Assembly: GCA_041390125.1 (NCBI GenBank) | Contig: JAWKQN010000012.1 | Coordinates: 1-64,000, forward strand | DNA: 64,000 bases | Reading direction: 5' to 3' | Source: Gemmatimonadota bacterium | Lineage (GTDB): Bacteria > Gemmatimonadota > Gemmatimonadetes > Longimicrobiales > Gaopeijiaceae | Position numbers and translations under genes: made by a program | The notes under the pieces: generated by a model | Database searches by the model: none | Seen by the model: only the letters and a program-made list of their open reading frames with translations | What the model was told of the DNA's origin: nothing | Shown here: positions 52,978 to 61,352 of the stretch, piece by piece | Layout: every line of letters starts with the position of its first letter | Numbering within the stretch: position 1 is the stretch's first letter

Positions 52978-53876
52978 CGCGACTCCCCGTCCTGAACGAA
53001 ACGGCTCCTGCGCAGGGCGATGGCGAGGGAAGCCTGCAGGTGCACATGGACGACAAGGACAAGATCGACGGCGCGATGGTGTTGGCCGTCTATGGAAAAG
53101 GCGGCATAGGGAAGTCGACGACCGCCTCCAACCTGTCGGCCGCGCTCGCCCTTTCGGGCAAGCGCGTGCTGCAGGTGGGGTGCGACCCGAAGCACGACTC
53201 GACCTTCACGCTCACGAAGCGGATGATCCCGACCGTGATCGACACCCTCGCCGAGGTGGAATTCCACACCGAGGAGATCCGGGCGGAAGACCTGGTGCAC
53301 GAGGGCTTCGCCGGCGTGCTGTGCGTGGAGACGGGCGGACCGCCGGCCGGCACCGGGTGCGGCGGCTACGTCGTGGGACAGACGGTGAAGCTGCTGAAGC
53401 AGCACCATCTGTTCGAGGAGACGGACGTCGTGGTCTTCGATGTCCTGGGTGACGTGGTGTGCGGTGGCTTCGCGGCTCCGCTGCAGCACGCCGACCGGGC
53501 GTTCATCGTCACGGCCAACGACTTCGACTCGATCTTCGCCATGAACCGGATCCTGGCCGCGATCCAGTCCAAGGCCAAGAACTACAACGTCCGCCTGGGC
53601 GGTGTGGTGGCCAACCGGAGTGACGCCACGGACCAGATCGACCGGTTCAACGAACGCGTGGGCATGCAGACCATGGCGGTCTTCCCCCAACTGGACGCCA
53701 TCCGGCGCAGCCGTCTCAAGAAGTGCACGATGTTCGAGATGGAGGATTCGGACGAGGTGCTCGCCGTGCGGCAGACATACACCGACCTGGCCAGTCGCGT
53801 CCTGGAAGGCGGGACCGGCTTCACGCCAGCGCCGATGGCGGACAACGACATCTTCAACCTGCTGGGGTTCGATTGA
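52974..53876 (+). CDS. bchL: Light-independent protochlorophyllide reductase ATP-binding subunit L
   Basis: A 300-residue NifH-like protein. The P-loop is YGKGGIGKSTTASNLS, GCDPKHDSTFTL is the switch region and two cysteines (CVETGGPPAGTGCGG, VLGDVVCGGFAAPL) bind the subunit-bridging 4Fe-4S cluster. It delivers electrons to BchNB with ATP hydrolysis. A 30-residue N-terminal extension precedes the P-loop region, as in other BchL proteins. Confidence 0.97.
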   Translation: MTRLPVLNETAPAQGDGEGSLQVHMDDKDKIDGAMVLAVYGKGGIGKSTTASNLSAALALSGKRVLQVGCDPKHDSTFTLTKRMIPTVIDTLAEVEFHTEEIRAEDLVHEGFAGVLCVETGGPPAGTGCGGYVVGQTVKLLKQHHLFEETDVVVFDVLGDVVCGGFAAPLQHADRAFIVTANDFDSIFAMNRILAAIQSKAKNYNVRLGGVVANRSDATDQIDRFNERVGMQTMAVFPQLDAIRRSRLKKCTMFEMEDSDEVLAVRQTYTDLASRVLEGGTGFTPAPMADNDIFNLLGFD

Positions 53877-54622
53877 GCGGCCCGGCGCTCTCCGCGGCGG
53901 TCTGGAGCGAGCGACGGGAGTCCGTCGCGCGCCACTTCGACGCGCGGGCCGCCACCTGGGAGCGGCTCACGTTCGGCGGTCCCGTCGGGTGGATCCGCCG
54001 CTCGGTCCAGGAGGGCCGCACGCGGATGCGGGTCACCCTGCTGGACGGGCTTCCGCAGGACCTGAGCGGATGCTCGGTGCTGGATGCGGGGTGCGGCGCC
54101 GGGCTCATGGCCATGGACCTGGCCGAGCGCGGGGCACGGGTGGTGGCCGTCGATGTCTCCAGCGCCCTGCTGCGCATCGGCGCCGAGCAGTGGGACGCCC
54201 GCGGCCGTCCGGGTCGGCTCGAGTTCCGCCATGGCGACCTGCTGGACCTGGGCGAGGAGCGCTTCGACATCGTCGTGGCCATGGATTCGCTGATCCACTA
54301 TCCGGCGGCGGCCATGCTCGATGCCGTGCGTCGACTGGCGGACCATACCACCGCGGAGATCCGCTTCACCTTCGCCCCCCGCACGCCCTTCCTCGGGGTG
54401 ATGCACTCCGTGGGCAAGCTCTTCCCCCGGCCGAGCCGCGCGCCCGGCGTGCATCCCCAGGCCGCGCGAGGCGTACGGGACCGGCTGCGCCACGCGCTGC
54501 CCGACTGGGACGTGGACACGGTGGGCGAGGTGCGTTCGGGCTTCTATGTGTCCGCCGCGGCCCGCATGGTCCGCGCTGGAGGCGCACGCGCGGTGTCCTC
54601 CCGCCCGGAGGCGCACGCGTGA
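53873..54622 (+). CDS. bchM: Mg-protoporphyrin IX O-methyltransferase BchM
   Basis: 249 residues from TTG 53873, overlapping the bchL stop (TTGA). SAM motif I is VLDAGCGAGLMAMDLAERG, with HGDLLDLGEERFDIVVAMDS next and FTFAPRTPFLGVMHSVGKLF, typical BchM. It methylates the C13 propionate of Mg-protoporphyrin, the substrate of both BchE and AcsF. Its stop overlaps lhaA (GTGA). Confidence 0.95.
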   Translation: MSGPALSAAVWSERRESVARHFDARAATWERLTFGGPVGWIRRSVQEGRTRMRVTLLDGLPQDLSGCSVLDAGCGAGLMAMDLAERGARVVAVDVSSALLRIGAEQWDARGRPGRLEFRHGDLLDLGEERFDIVVAMDSLIHYPAAAMLDAVRRLADHTTAEIRFTFAPRTPFLGVMHSVGKLFPRPSRAPGVHPQAARGVRDRLRHALPDWDVDTVGEVRSGFYVSAAARMVRAGGARAVSSRPEAHA

Positions 54623-56028
54623 CGACGCGGTTCTTCCTCCGCCTGGGTGCCCTGGGCACCCGCTGGCTGCCCTTCGCGGACGCGGCCTCTCCGGAGCTGC
54701 CGCTTTCCCGGCTCCTGCGGCTCGGGCTGCTCCAGGGAACGGTGGGGATGTCGCTCGCGTTGCTGGCGGGGACGCTCAACCGGGTGATGATCGTCGAGCT
54801 GGCCGTCGCAGCCGTTCTGGTGGCCGTGCTGCTGGCGCTCCCCATGCTGCTCGCGCCGCTGCGGGCGCTGATCGGGCATCGCTCCGACCAGCATCGCTCG
54901 GCGTTCGGCTGGCGACGGGTCCCGTATCTGTGGTTCGGCACCCTGGCCCAGTTCGGGGGCTTCGCGATCCTGCCGTTCGGCCTGCTGCTCCTGTCGGAAG
55001 CGGTGACCCCCGCCGTGCGCGTGACGGCCACGGTCGGCGCGGCGCTGGGCTTCCTGATGGTGGGGCTGGGCGCGCACACCGTGCAGACCACCGGGCTGGC
55101 GCTCGCCACCGATCTGGCCGCACCGGCGCAACGTCCGCGCGTCGTGGCGTTGCTCTACCTGCTGTTCCTGGCGGGCATGCTGGCCAGCGCGTTCGCCTTC
55201 AGTCTCCTCCTGCGCGACTACACGCCGGTGCGGCTCATCCAGGTCGTGCAGGGCGCCGCGCTCGTCACCGTGTTCCTGAACGTCTGCGCGCTGTGGAAGC
55301 AGGAGCCCCGGGACCTCGAGCGCGCCAAGGGCGGCGCCGAGGCGCTCCCCTTCCGCGAGGCGTGGAAGGCCCTCACCGAGGCGCGCGCTTCGGGACGCCT
55401 CTTCGCGGCGGTGGGGCTGGGAGCGCTGGGCTTCGGCATGCAGGACGTCCTGCTGGAGCCGTACGGGGGGGAGATCCTGCGGCTCGGCGTGGGCACCACC
55501 TCCGGTCTGACCGCCCTCGCGGCCTTCGGCGCCCTGGGTGCCCTGGCCCTGAGCGCGCGCGCCCTCGAGCGGGGGTTCGACCCGTATCGCCTGGCGGCGC
55601 TGGGGGCGCTGGGTGGGGCCTTCGCGCTGGCAGCCGTGATCCTGGCCGCTCCACTGCGCGCGCCGTGGCTGCTACAGACCGGAAGCGCCGTGATCGGCTT
55701 CGGTGGCGGCCTGTTCACCGTGGGCACGCTCACGGCCGCCATGGGCCTGGACGACGGCGAGCGCCACGGCCTCGTGATGGGGGCGTGGGGAGCGGTCTAC
55801 ACGACCAGCGCGGGCCTCGCCGTGGCCGCGGGCGGCCTCCTGCGCGACGCCGTGCTGCACGCCAGCGGAAGCACGGGTGCCTTCGCGGGCTATTCGATCG
55901 TCTACCACCTCGAGATCCTGGCGTTGTTCCTGGCGATGGTCGCCATCGGACCGCTCACGCGGCCGGTGGGGCATCGACCGGCGCGCCCGGACACCGGGGT
56001 GTTCGGACTGGCAGAGTTTCCCAGCTGA
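54619..56028 (+). CDS. lhaA: BCD-family transporter LhaA (PucC-like), LH1 assembly
   Basis: A 469-residue protein from GTG 54619 with about twelve helices. LRLGLLQGTVGMSLALLAGT, LNRVMIVEL, GHRSDQHRSAFGWRRVPY and GFGMQDVLLEPYGGEIL are PucC-family hallmarks. The position after bchM and before puhA is that of lhaA, which supports LH1 assembly in Rhodobacter. It is a paralogue of Bch2 (41241-42557) and ends 27 bases before the puhA N-terminal gene. Confidence 0.93.
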   Translation: MTTRFFLRLGALGTRWLPFADAASPELPLSRLLRLGLLQGTVGMSLALLAGTLNRVMIVELAVAAVLVAVLLALPMLLAPLRALIGHRSDQHRSAFGWRRVPYLWFGTLAQFGGFAILPFGLLLLSEAVTPAVRVTATVGAALGFLMVGLGAHTVQTTGLALATDLAAPAQRPRVVALLYLLFLAGMLASAFAFSLLLRDYTPVRLIQVVQGAALVTVFLNVCALWKQEPRDLERAKGGAEALPFREAWKALTEARASGRLFAAVGLGALGFGMQDVLLEPYGGEILRLGVGTTSGLTALAAFGALGALALSARALERGFDPYRLAALGALGGAFALAAVILAAPLRAPWLLQTGSAVIGFGGGLFTVGTLTAAMGLDDGERHGLVMGAWGAVYTTSAGLAVAAGGLLRDAVLHASGSTGAFAGYSIVYHLEILALFLAMVAIGPLTRPVGHRPARPDTGVFGLAEFPS

Positions 56029-56055
56029 TTTCAGGACCCGCAACGAGGAGAGACC

Positions 56056-56292
56056 ATGGACCCGAACTACATCGACACACCGACGATCCTGATGTACCTG
56101 TTCTGGGCCTTCTTCGCGGGCCTCATCGTGTATCTGCGTCGCGAGGACAAGCGCGAGGGGTATCCGCTCGAGTCCGACCGCACCGGCATCACGGTCGAAG
56201 GCTTCCCGCGTACGCCCGAGCCGAACGCGCCGCGCGCCAAGCATCCGGCGCTCCAGCATCCGTCCCCCGATCGCGAAGGAGGTGTCGTATGA
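56056..56292 (+). CDS. puhA: Reaction-centre H subunit, transmembrane chain (split PuhA, N-terminal part)
   Basis: 78 residues that match only the N-terminal part of PuhA: periplasmic MDPNYIDTPT, one helix (ILMYLFWAFFAGLIVYLR) and the cytoplasmic basic start (REDKREGYPLESDRT, GFPRTPEP). A normal PuhA is about 250 residues; this one stops at TGA 56292, in the linker before the globular domain. The next gene starts within the stop (ATGA) with its own strong ribosome site. A GAGGAGAG ribosome site precedes this ATG. Confidence 0.93.
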   Translation: MDPNYIDTPTILMYLFWAFFAGLIVYLRREDKREGYPLESDRTGITVEGFPRTPEPNAPRAKHPALQHPSPDREGGVV

Positions 56293-56819
56293 CCAGAGGT
56301 GCCCGTCCTTTCAGCCCCGTCCCGGGCTCGCCTCTCGTGCCCACGGGTGACCCGATGATCGACGGCGTCGGCCCGGCCGCCTGGGCCGAGGACCGGGCGG
56401 ACCGCTGTGACCTGACGCTGCACGGAGAGCCGCGCATCCGTCCCATGCGGGTCGTGACCGGGGTGACGGTCCATCCGAAGAGCCCCGATCCCCGCGGCAT
56501 GCGCGTGGTGGGGACCGACGGCGTGGTCGCGGGGACGGTCGTGGACATCTGGGTGGACCTTGCCGAGCCCTATGTGCGTTACCTGACGGTGCTGCTCGTG
56601 GACGGCTCGGGTGAGGTGCTCCTGCCGATGGGATACGCGCGCGTCGTGCGGGCTACCGGCACGGTGCATGTGAAGGCCATCCGGGCGGCGCAGTTCGCCC
56701 GGGTCCCGCGTCCGAAGGCTGCGGACCGCATCACGCTGCTGGAGGAGGACAAGGTCGTCGCGTACTACGCCGGCGGATACATGTACGCCGAGCCGTCGCG
56801 ACAGGAGCCGCTGTTTTGA
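56289..56819 (+). CDS. puhA: Reaction-centre H subunit, cytoplasmic chain (split PuhA, C-terminal part)
   Basis: 176 residues equal to the cytoplasmic PRC-barrel part of PuhA: SPLVPTGDPMIDGVGPAAW, then RPMRV, DIWVDLAEPYVRYL, EVLLPMGYARV and VKAIRAAQFARVP. The ATG has AAGGAGGTG six bases upstream and overlaps the previous stop. No transmembrane helix is present, so it must bind the reaction centre without an anchor. The combined length of both chains (254) equals a typical PuhA. Its stop overlaps the puhB TTG. Confidence 0.93.
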   Translation: MTRGARPFSPVPGSPLVPTGDPMIDGVGPAAWAEDRADRCDLTLHGEPRIRPMRVVTGVTVHPKSPDPRGMRVVGTDGVVAGTVVDIWVDLAEPYVRYLTVLLVDGSGEVLLPMGYARVVRATGTVHVKAIRAAQFARVPRPKAADRITLLEEDKVVAYYAGGYMYAEPSRQEPLF

Positions 56820-57448
56820 GCGCCGTGGCGGCGCCGGCCCGGCCGGCGACCGCGCGTCCGACCGGTGCCGCACCGGCTCGGGCGGCGGAACGGTTGTTCG
56901 GAGACCGGCTGCCGGAAGGCGAGACGGTGCTCTGGACGGGTCGTCCCGAGTGGCGCTCCTTCCTGGTCCACGCGCTACCGCTGCGTGGCGCATGGATCTG
57001 GATCGTGGGGTGCGGCACGCTGCTGGCCCTGACGGCCGACACGGGTCCGGCTCGCGCGGCGCAGCTCGGGTGGACGCTCGTGGTGGGGCTGACCGTCACC
57101 GCGCTGGGGGCGGGCTTCGCCTGGTTGGTCAGCCGGTCCACGGAGTATGCGTTCACGGACCGGCGGGTGGCCATGCGCACGGGCGTCGCCCTGCCGGGCG
57201 TGCTGAACATCCCGTTCCGCAACGTCCGCAGCGTCGACCTGCGCGAATTCCGGGGCGGCTCCGGCGACGTTCCCCTGACGCTGGGAGATGGCGACTACCC
57301 GGGATGGCTCTTCCTGTGGCCGCACGTCCGGCCCTGGCAGGTGAACCGGCCCGATCCCGCCTTCCGGGCCATCGCGGATGCGGCGGACGTCGGGGAGCGT
57401 CTGGCGGCGGCCATCGAAGCGTGCGCCCGCCGCGGAGACGACGCGTGA
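56816..57448 (+). CDS. puhB: Photosynthetic complex assembly protein PuhB
   Basis: A 210-residue PH-domain (bPH2-like) membrane protein from TTG 56816 (TTGA overlap). LPEGETVLWTGRPEWRSFLVHAL, two to three hydrophobic helices and EYAFTDRRVAMRTGVALPG with IPFRNVRSVDLR identify PuhB. PuhB helps reaction-centre assembly in Rhodobacter. Followed immediately by puhC (GTGA). Confidence 0.93.
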   Translation: MSAVAAPARPATARPTGAAPARAAERLFGDRLPEGETVLWTGRPEWRSFLVHALPLRGAWIWIVGCGTLLALTADTGPARAAQLGWTLVVGLTVTALGAGFAWLVSRSTEYAFTDRRVAMRTGVALPGVLNIPFRNVRSVDLREFRGGSGDVPLTLGDGDYPGWLFLWPHVRPWQVNRPDPAFRAIADAADVGERLAAAIEACARRGDDA

Positions 57449-57927
57449 GCCGCCCCGTGGTGGACTGGCCGGAGAGCAACCCGACGCTGCACGTGCCCCG
57501 GCCGCTCCTGGCCGGGGCGGGCTTGCTCGTGGCTGCGGCGGTCACGCTCACCGCGCTGGGGCGCCCGGCTCCCGGAGCGCTGGTGGCGGCCGCCACGGCC
57601 GATCCCGCCGTGCTGGAGCGCACCGTGGCGTTCACGGAGTCCGCGGACGGGACGGTGCGCGTGACCGACCCCCGCACCGGAGTCACGCTGCGCACGCTGG
57701 CCGCGGGAGAGGGTGGCTTCATGCGGGGGATGCTGCGGCCGCTGCACCGGGAGCGGAGCAGGGTCGGGGTGCCGCTCGACGCCTCTCTGGTGCTGAGCGC
57801 CCGAGCGTCCGGCGTGCTCCTCCTGGTGGACCCCCAGACCGGTCTGGTGGTGGACCTCGACGCCTTCGGGTCCAGCAGTCGGGCGCAGTTCGAGCCCCTG
57901 CTGGGCGCCGCGCCGGATCGACCGTAA
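57445..57927 (+). CDS. puhC: Photosynthetic complex assembly protein PuhC
   Basis: 160 residues with one N-terminal helix (LLAGAGLLVAAAVTLTALG) and a periplasmic domain: TESADGTVRVTDPRTG, LAAGEGGFMRGMLRPLHRER, LDAFGSSSRAQFEPLL. These motifs fit PuhC, a reaction-centre/LH1 organisation factor. Start GTG 57445 overlaps the puhB stop. A hairpin follows the gene. Confidence 0.92.
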   Translation: MSRPVVDWPESNPTLHVPRPLLAGAGLLVAAAVTLTALGRPAPGALVAAATADPAVLERTVAFTESADGTVRVTDPRTGVTLRTLAAGEGGFMRGMLRPLHRERSRVGVPLDASLVLSARASGVLLLVDPQTGLVVDLDAFGSSSRAQFEPLLGAAPDRP

Positions 57928-57940
57928 GTTGACCGTGTCC

Positions 57941-57959
57941 GGCGGACCGTGGGTCCGCC
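57941..57959 (+). terminator. Intra-operon hairpin after puhC
   Basis: GGCGGACC (57941-57948), GTG loop, GGTCCGCC (57952-57959): 8-bp perfect stem without T-tract. It may stabilise the long bchF-puhC message end or attenuate expression of the following genes. Confidence 0.5.
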
Positions 57960-57989
57960 ATCCTCCATCCATCCGACGAGGTGGTCCTC

Positions 57990-58310
57990 ATGACGCTTCC
58001 CGTCGTTGCGGGCATCGTGCTGGTGCTGGCGCTCTGGTTCGTCTGGCGGCGCAGCGTCCGCGTGCCCTGCACCCTGGATCTCGAGCGCACCCACGAGCAC
58101 TTCCACGCCCACGTGGAGCTGGCTGACATCCTGGTCGAGCCCGGGGACGCCGTGCAGGTCCACGGTGCGCCCACCACGCTGGAGTACGGGACACGCTCGA
58201 CGCTGCAGTCGGAGGCGGTCGTGCGGCGGGCGAGCTGGCTGCGCCGGCAGTGGACCCGGCTGGTGGGCCGGTTCCAGTTCTACGAGCTCTACGACGTCGG
58301 TTTCGAATAA
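57990..58310 (+). CDS. Small single-helix protein of the puhC-acsF interval
   Basis: 106 residues from ATG 57990 with a GAGGTGG ribosome site. One N-terminal helix (LPVVAGIVLVLALWFVW) is followed by a soluble domain (CTLDLERTHEHFHAHVEL, VEPGDAVQVHGAPTTLEYG, RFQFYELYDVGFE). A small gene of this size occupies the same place between puhC and acsF in several purple-bacterial PGCs; I know no function for it. The histidine-rich stretch ERTHEHFHAH could bind a metal or a tetrapyrrole (inference). Confidence 0.8.
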   Translation: MTLPVVAGIVLVLALWFVWRRSVRVPCTLDLERTHEHFHAHVELADILVEPGDAVQVHGAPTTLEYGTRSTLQSEAVVRRASWLRRQWTRLVGRFQFYELYDVGFE

Positions 58311-58348
58311 GGCCCGGAACCGGACCCGCACCAGGAGGCAGCAGATCC

Positions 58349-59407
58349 ATGTACCCGACCACCGCCACGGCGCCCGTCAACGAGACGACCCGCCAGGCCC
58401 AGGACGACGCGGTCCTCTCTCCGCGCTTCTACACGACGGACTTCGAGGCGCTGCGAGCGATCAAGGTGGACCGGGTCCGCGAGCGCTGGGACGAGCTGAT
58501 CGCGGAGTTCCGGCGGGACCCCAACAAGGACCACTTCCGCCGCACCGCGGCGTTCGAGGGGGACTGGTCCCACCTGCCGAACCAGGATCAGTTCGTGGAC
58601 TTCCTGGTCAGCTCCCTCACCGCCGAGTTCTCCGGGTGCATCCTGTACTCGGAGATCAAGAAGCGGGTCGGCGATGCGGAGATCGCCGAGCTGTTCGGCT
58701 TCATGAGTCGCGACGAGGGTCGACATGCCGGCTTCATCAACGGGACCCTGAAGGATCTGGGCGTGGGTGTGGACCTGTCGTTCCTCACCCGCACGAAGAA
58801 GTACACCTTCTTCCAGCCCAAATTCATCTACTACGCCACATACCTCTCCGAGAAGATCGGGTACGCGCGCTACATCACCATCTATCGCACGCTCGAGAAG
58901 CGCCCCGACTTCCGTTTCCACCCGATCTTCGAGTGGTTCGAGGACTGGTGCAAGGACGAGTTCCGGCACGGCGAGGCGTTCGCGGCCATCATGCACGCGG
59001 ACCCCTCGCTCCTGCGGGGCCGCAACGCGCTCTGGATCCGCTTCTTCCTCCTGGCGGTCTTCGCGACGATGTATGTGCGTGACCACCTGCGGAGCGAGTT
59101 CTACACGAACCTCGGGCTGGAAGTCACGGAGTACGATTTCGAGGTGTTCCGCAAGACGTCGGAGATCTCCAAGCAGGTCTTCCCGCTGACCCTGCCCATC
59201 GAGCGGCCGCGTTTCAAGAAGCTGCTCGACCGCATGGTCCGGAATACCCGGGCCATCCAGCGCACGCGGGCCTCCGGTGGGTTCGTCGGGGGCCTGAAGC
59301 GGGGCTTCCTCATGGCGAGCAACGCGCTCACGTTCGGGCAGCTCTACCTGATGCGCCCCAACCCCAACACCGTCCCGGCGGACTTCCGGCTCGAGCCCGC
59401 GTACTAG
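58349..59407 (+). CDS. acsF: Oxygen-dependent Mg-protoporphyrin IX monomethyl ester cyclase AcsF
   Basis: A 352-residue diiron enzyme (ATG 58349, AGGAGG upstream). Diiron ligand motifs are DEGRH near 121-125 and KDEFRHGE near 202-209; SPRFYTTDFEALR and YSEIKKRV are family-typical. It forms the E ring with oxygen, in parallel with anaerobic BchE. No adjacent bciE or ycf54 gene was seen. It is the last gene of the rightward block. Confidence 0.97.
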   Translation: MYPTTATAPVNETTRQAQDDAVLSPRFYTTDFEALRAIKVDRVRERWDELIAEFRRDPNKDHFRRTAAFEGDWSHLPNQDQFVDFLVSSLTAEFSGCILYSEIKKRVGDAEIAELFGFMSRDEGRHAGFINGTLKDLGVGVDLSFLTRTKKYTFFQPKFIYYATYLSEKIGYARYITIYRTLEKRPDFRFHPIFEWFEDWCKDEFRHGEAFAAIMHADPSLLRGRNALWIRFFLLAVFATMYVRDHLRSEFYTNLGLEVTEYDFEVFRKTSEISKQVFPLTLPIERPRFKKLLDRMVRNTRAIQRTRASGGFVGGLKRGFLMASNALTFGQLYLMRPNPNTVPADFRLEPAY

Positions 59408-59430
59408 CGCGCGCCCGCCGCTTCTCAGCG

Positions 59431-59500
59431 CCCTGCCGGGGAACGCGGGTGCCCCTGCTTCACAGCCCTTCCGGGGAATGCGCATGCCCGCTTCTTCAGG
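59431..59500. repeat. Two tandem 35-bp imperfect repeats after acsF
   Basis: Units 59431-59465 and 59466-59500 share CC(G/T)...CCGGGGAA.GCG, a GTGCCC/ATGCCC core and a TTC(A)CAG/TTCAG end. A degenerate half-copy precedes at about 59411-59430. They lie between the convergent acsF and puhE stops. Confidence 0.55.
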
Positions 59501-59523
59501 GACGTGTCGCGAAGCGGAACCCT

Positions 59524-59569
59524 CGGGTCGGGCAGGGGGGGCGACCCGCGTCGCGGACGCTCCCGCGAC
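59524..59569. terminator. Convergent hairpins between acsF and puhE
   Basis: CGGGTCG (59524-59530) pairs with CGACCCG (59542-59548), and GTCGCG (59550-59555) pairs with CGCGAC (59564-59569). The two adjacent stems sit between convergent stop codons, consistent with a bidirectional terminator. No T-tract is seen. Confidence 0.5.
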
Positions 59570-59572
59570 GGG

Positions 59573-60337
59573 CTATGGGGTGGAGCGTCCCGCTTTTCCC
59601 CGACCGGGCAGGCTCCAGGACCAGAGGCGGTGTGCGGGCAGGGGCGCCACCAGCAGCAGGTGCTCGGCCACCCCGATCCCCAGCAGCGCCGCCAGGAGCG
59701 CGTAGCGCACTCGGGCGTCGCCGACGGCCGCGAAGGCCGCGGCCGCGGCCCAGGCGGTCGCCAGGGAACCCACCAGGACCGACAGAGGCAGCAGCGGGTT
59801 GCCCGCACGCTGCGTGAAGTAGGGCTTGAGGTGCTCCAGGTGGGCGGGCAGGAAGTGCTCGTTCAGATTCCGCACACCGAGCAGCACGTTGAGCCGCGCG
59901 CTCGTATGCAGGAGGATCAGCACGGCCAGCAGCACGCTCGCGAAGTGCTGTGGATCCGCGAGGGTCAGTCCCGTCACCACCAACCAGAGCGCCGCCATGG
60001 CCAGCTCGTGGTGGGCGCTCGCCTCCAGCGCGCACCGGAGGAGCGGCCATCCGCGGGTGCCCGGCGGTGGCGCGGTGCGGCGGGGTCCGGTGACGAAACC
60101 GGTGTAGAACGAGAGTTCGATCCAGGCCCAGATGGCGAAGACCGCCAGGAAGGTCACGAGCGGGTCCTGGCCCGCGGGCTCGCGCGTCAGCACGGCCAAC
60201 GCAGCCACGAGACCGAGGCTGCTGCCTGCGAAGAGAAGGGTGGAGCGGCCCGGGGGCCGGTGCGCTGCCGCCAGCACCGCACCGGTCCCCGCCCACCAGA
60301 AGAGCAGCGCGAGCAGCGCCGCGCCGGCGGCGATCAT
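59573..60337 (-). CDS. puhE: Photosynthetic complex assembly protein PuhE (DUF3623)
   Basis: A 254-residue protein with about seven helices. SFYTGFVTGPRRTAPPP, EASAHHELAMAAL and NLNEHFLPAHLEHLKPYF are PuhE motifs. PuhE is linked to reaction-centre assembly or pigment synthesis control in Rhodobacter. Here it is the last gene of the leftward puf operon, 16 bases after pufC, instead of following acsF on the same strand. Confidence 0.92.
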   Translation of the reverse strand: MIAAGAALLALLFWWAGTGAVLAAAHRPPGRSTLLFAGSSLGLVAALAVLTREPAGQDPLVTFLAVFAIWAWIELSFYTGFVTGPRRTAPPPGTRGWPLLRCALEASAHHELAMAALWLVVTGLTLADPQHFASVLLAVLILLHTSARLNVLLGVRNLNEHFLPAHLEHLKPYFTQRAGNPLLPLSVLVGSLATAWAAAAAFAAVGDARVRYALLAALLGIGVAEHLLLVAPLPAHRLWSWSLPGRGKAGRSTP

Positions 60338-60353
60338 GCTCGCGCCCCGTGGA

Positions 60354-61352
60354 TCATCGCCCGCCGCCGCCCACGACCGCCCCGGCGGAAGTGTCCGGCG
60401 CGGCGGCGGCCGCCACTGCCGGACCGTGCAACGCCGGCCAGTCCGCGCCCGTCAGCAGGCGGTAGTTCGGCACGAAGCGCTCCTGGTGGCACGTCGCACA
60501 CTCGAGCTTGGGTCCGTCACCACGCGGACCCAGCCGTTCGGCCGGCCATTCGCCCTGGAGGGGGAGCATGTGCTGCAGGTTGGCTTCGCGCACCATGCGC
60601 AGGCCCCGCAGCGCCGTCAGACGCGCCGGGCTGCTTTCCTCCCAGTCGCTCCATCGGGCGCTCTGGTGGCAATAGGTGCAGTTCACGCCGAGCGCGTTCG
60701 ACATGTTCATCATGACCGCGTACGTGAACTCGGTCTGCTTGATCGATGAACGGTTGTCCCCTTCCGAGGCCAGCGCGTAGTCGGACTGGACACGGATGTC
60801 GTCCCGATCCAGATAGTGACGCTCGACCTGGTTCTGGTTCGTGTAGTACCAGAAGTTCTCGGGCACGGGATTCCCGGCGTGGCAGGTCCAGCAGGTCACG
60901 CCGTTGTCGCTGACGTGCGAGGCCCAGTTGGTGTTGATGTCCTTCACCATGCGGAGCATCTCGCGCGAGACGACCTTCGTGTAGATCTCGTCGCTCGCGA
61001 AGTCCGCCACCCCGTTCTGGCCGGCCACGTGGCAGTAGTTGCACCCCACGGTCGGAGACACCCATGTGGTCAACGCCAGCATGGTGCGGTTGAACTCGGC
61101 GACGCTCAGATCGCCCAGCACCTGGACGTTCTGCCAGGTCCCCGGAGGGGCCGGGGTGGCATCGCCCGTGGGTCCGGGGTTGATCGGGATCGCCGCCGCC
61201 ACGGCCACCGAATCGTCCTCGTGCAGCCGCGGGTTGTACGTCTCGACCAGCCCGAGCCCGCGCCAGCCGAGCTGGCGCGACTCCATGGGTGGACGCTCGC
61301 ACGCCGCGAGCGCCACGAGGGCCAGTGTGCAGATCCCCGTCCGGAACCTCAT
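60354..61352 (-). CDS. pufC: Reaction-centre tetraheme cytochrome c subunit PufC
   Basis: 332 residues with a lipobox (LALVALAAC, C18) for membrane anchoring and four heme sites: CNYCH (104-108), CWTCH (154-158), CTYCH (225-229) and CATCH (285-289). The tetraheme subunit reduces the photo-oxidised special pair from the periplasm. The ATG overlaps the pufM stop (ATGA). The Ala/Gly-rich C-terminal tail is not conserved. Confidence 0.97.
   Translation of the reverse strand: MRFRTGICTLALVALAACERPPMESRQLGWRGLGLVETYNPRLHEDDSVAVAAAIPINPGPTGDATPAPPGTWQNVQVLGDLSVAEFNRTMLALTTWVSPTVGCNYCHVAGQNGVADFASDEIYTKVVSREMLRMVKDINTNWASHVSDNGVTCWTCHAGNPVPENFWYYTNQNQVERHYLDRDDIRVQSDYALASEGDNRSSIKQTEFTYAVMMNMSNALGVNCTYCHQSARWSDWEESSPARLTALRGLRMVREANLQHMLPLQGEWPAERLGPRGDGPKLECATCHQERFVPNYRLLTGADWPALHGPAVAAAAAPDTSAGAVVGGGGR

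Noticed and set aside
56270..56300. Frameshift or pseudogene explanation for the short puhA
   Set aside because: The second part has a strong ribosome site and ATGA overlap like all other junctions of this operon, and both parts keep fully conserved motifs.
59411..59500. CRISPR-like repeat array after acsF
   Set aside because: Only two imperfect, directly abutting 35-bp units and a half copy; no spacers, no cas genes.
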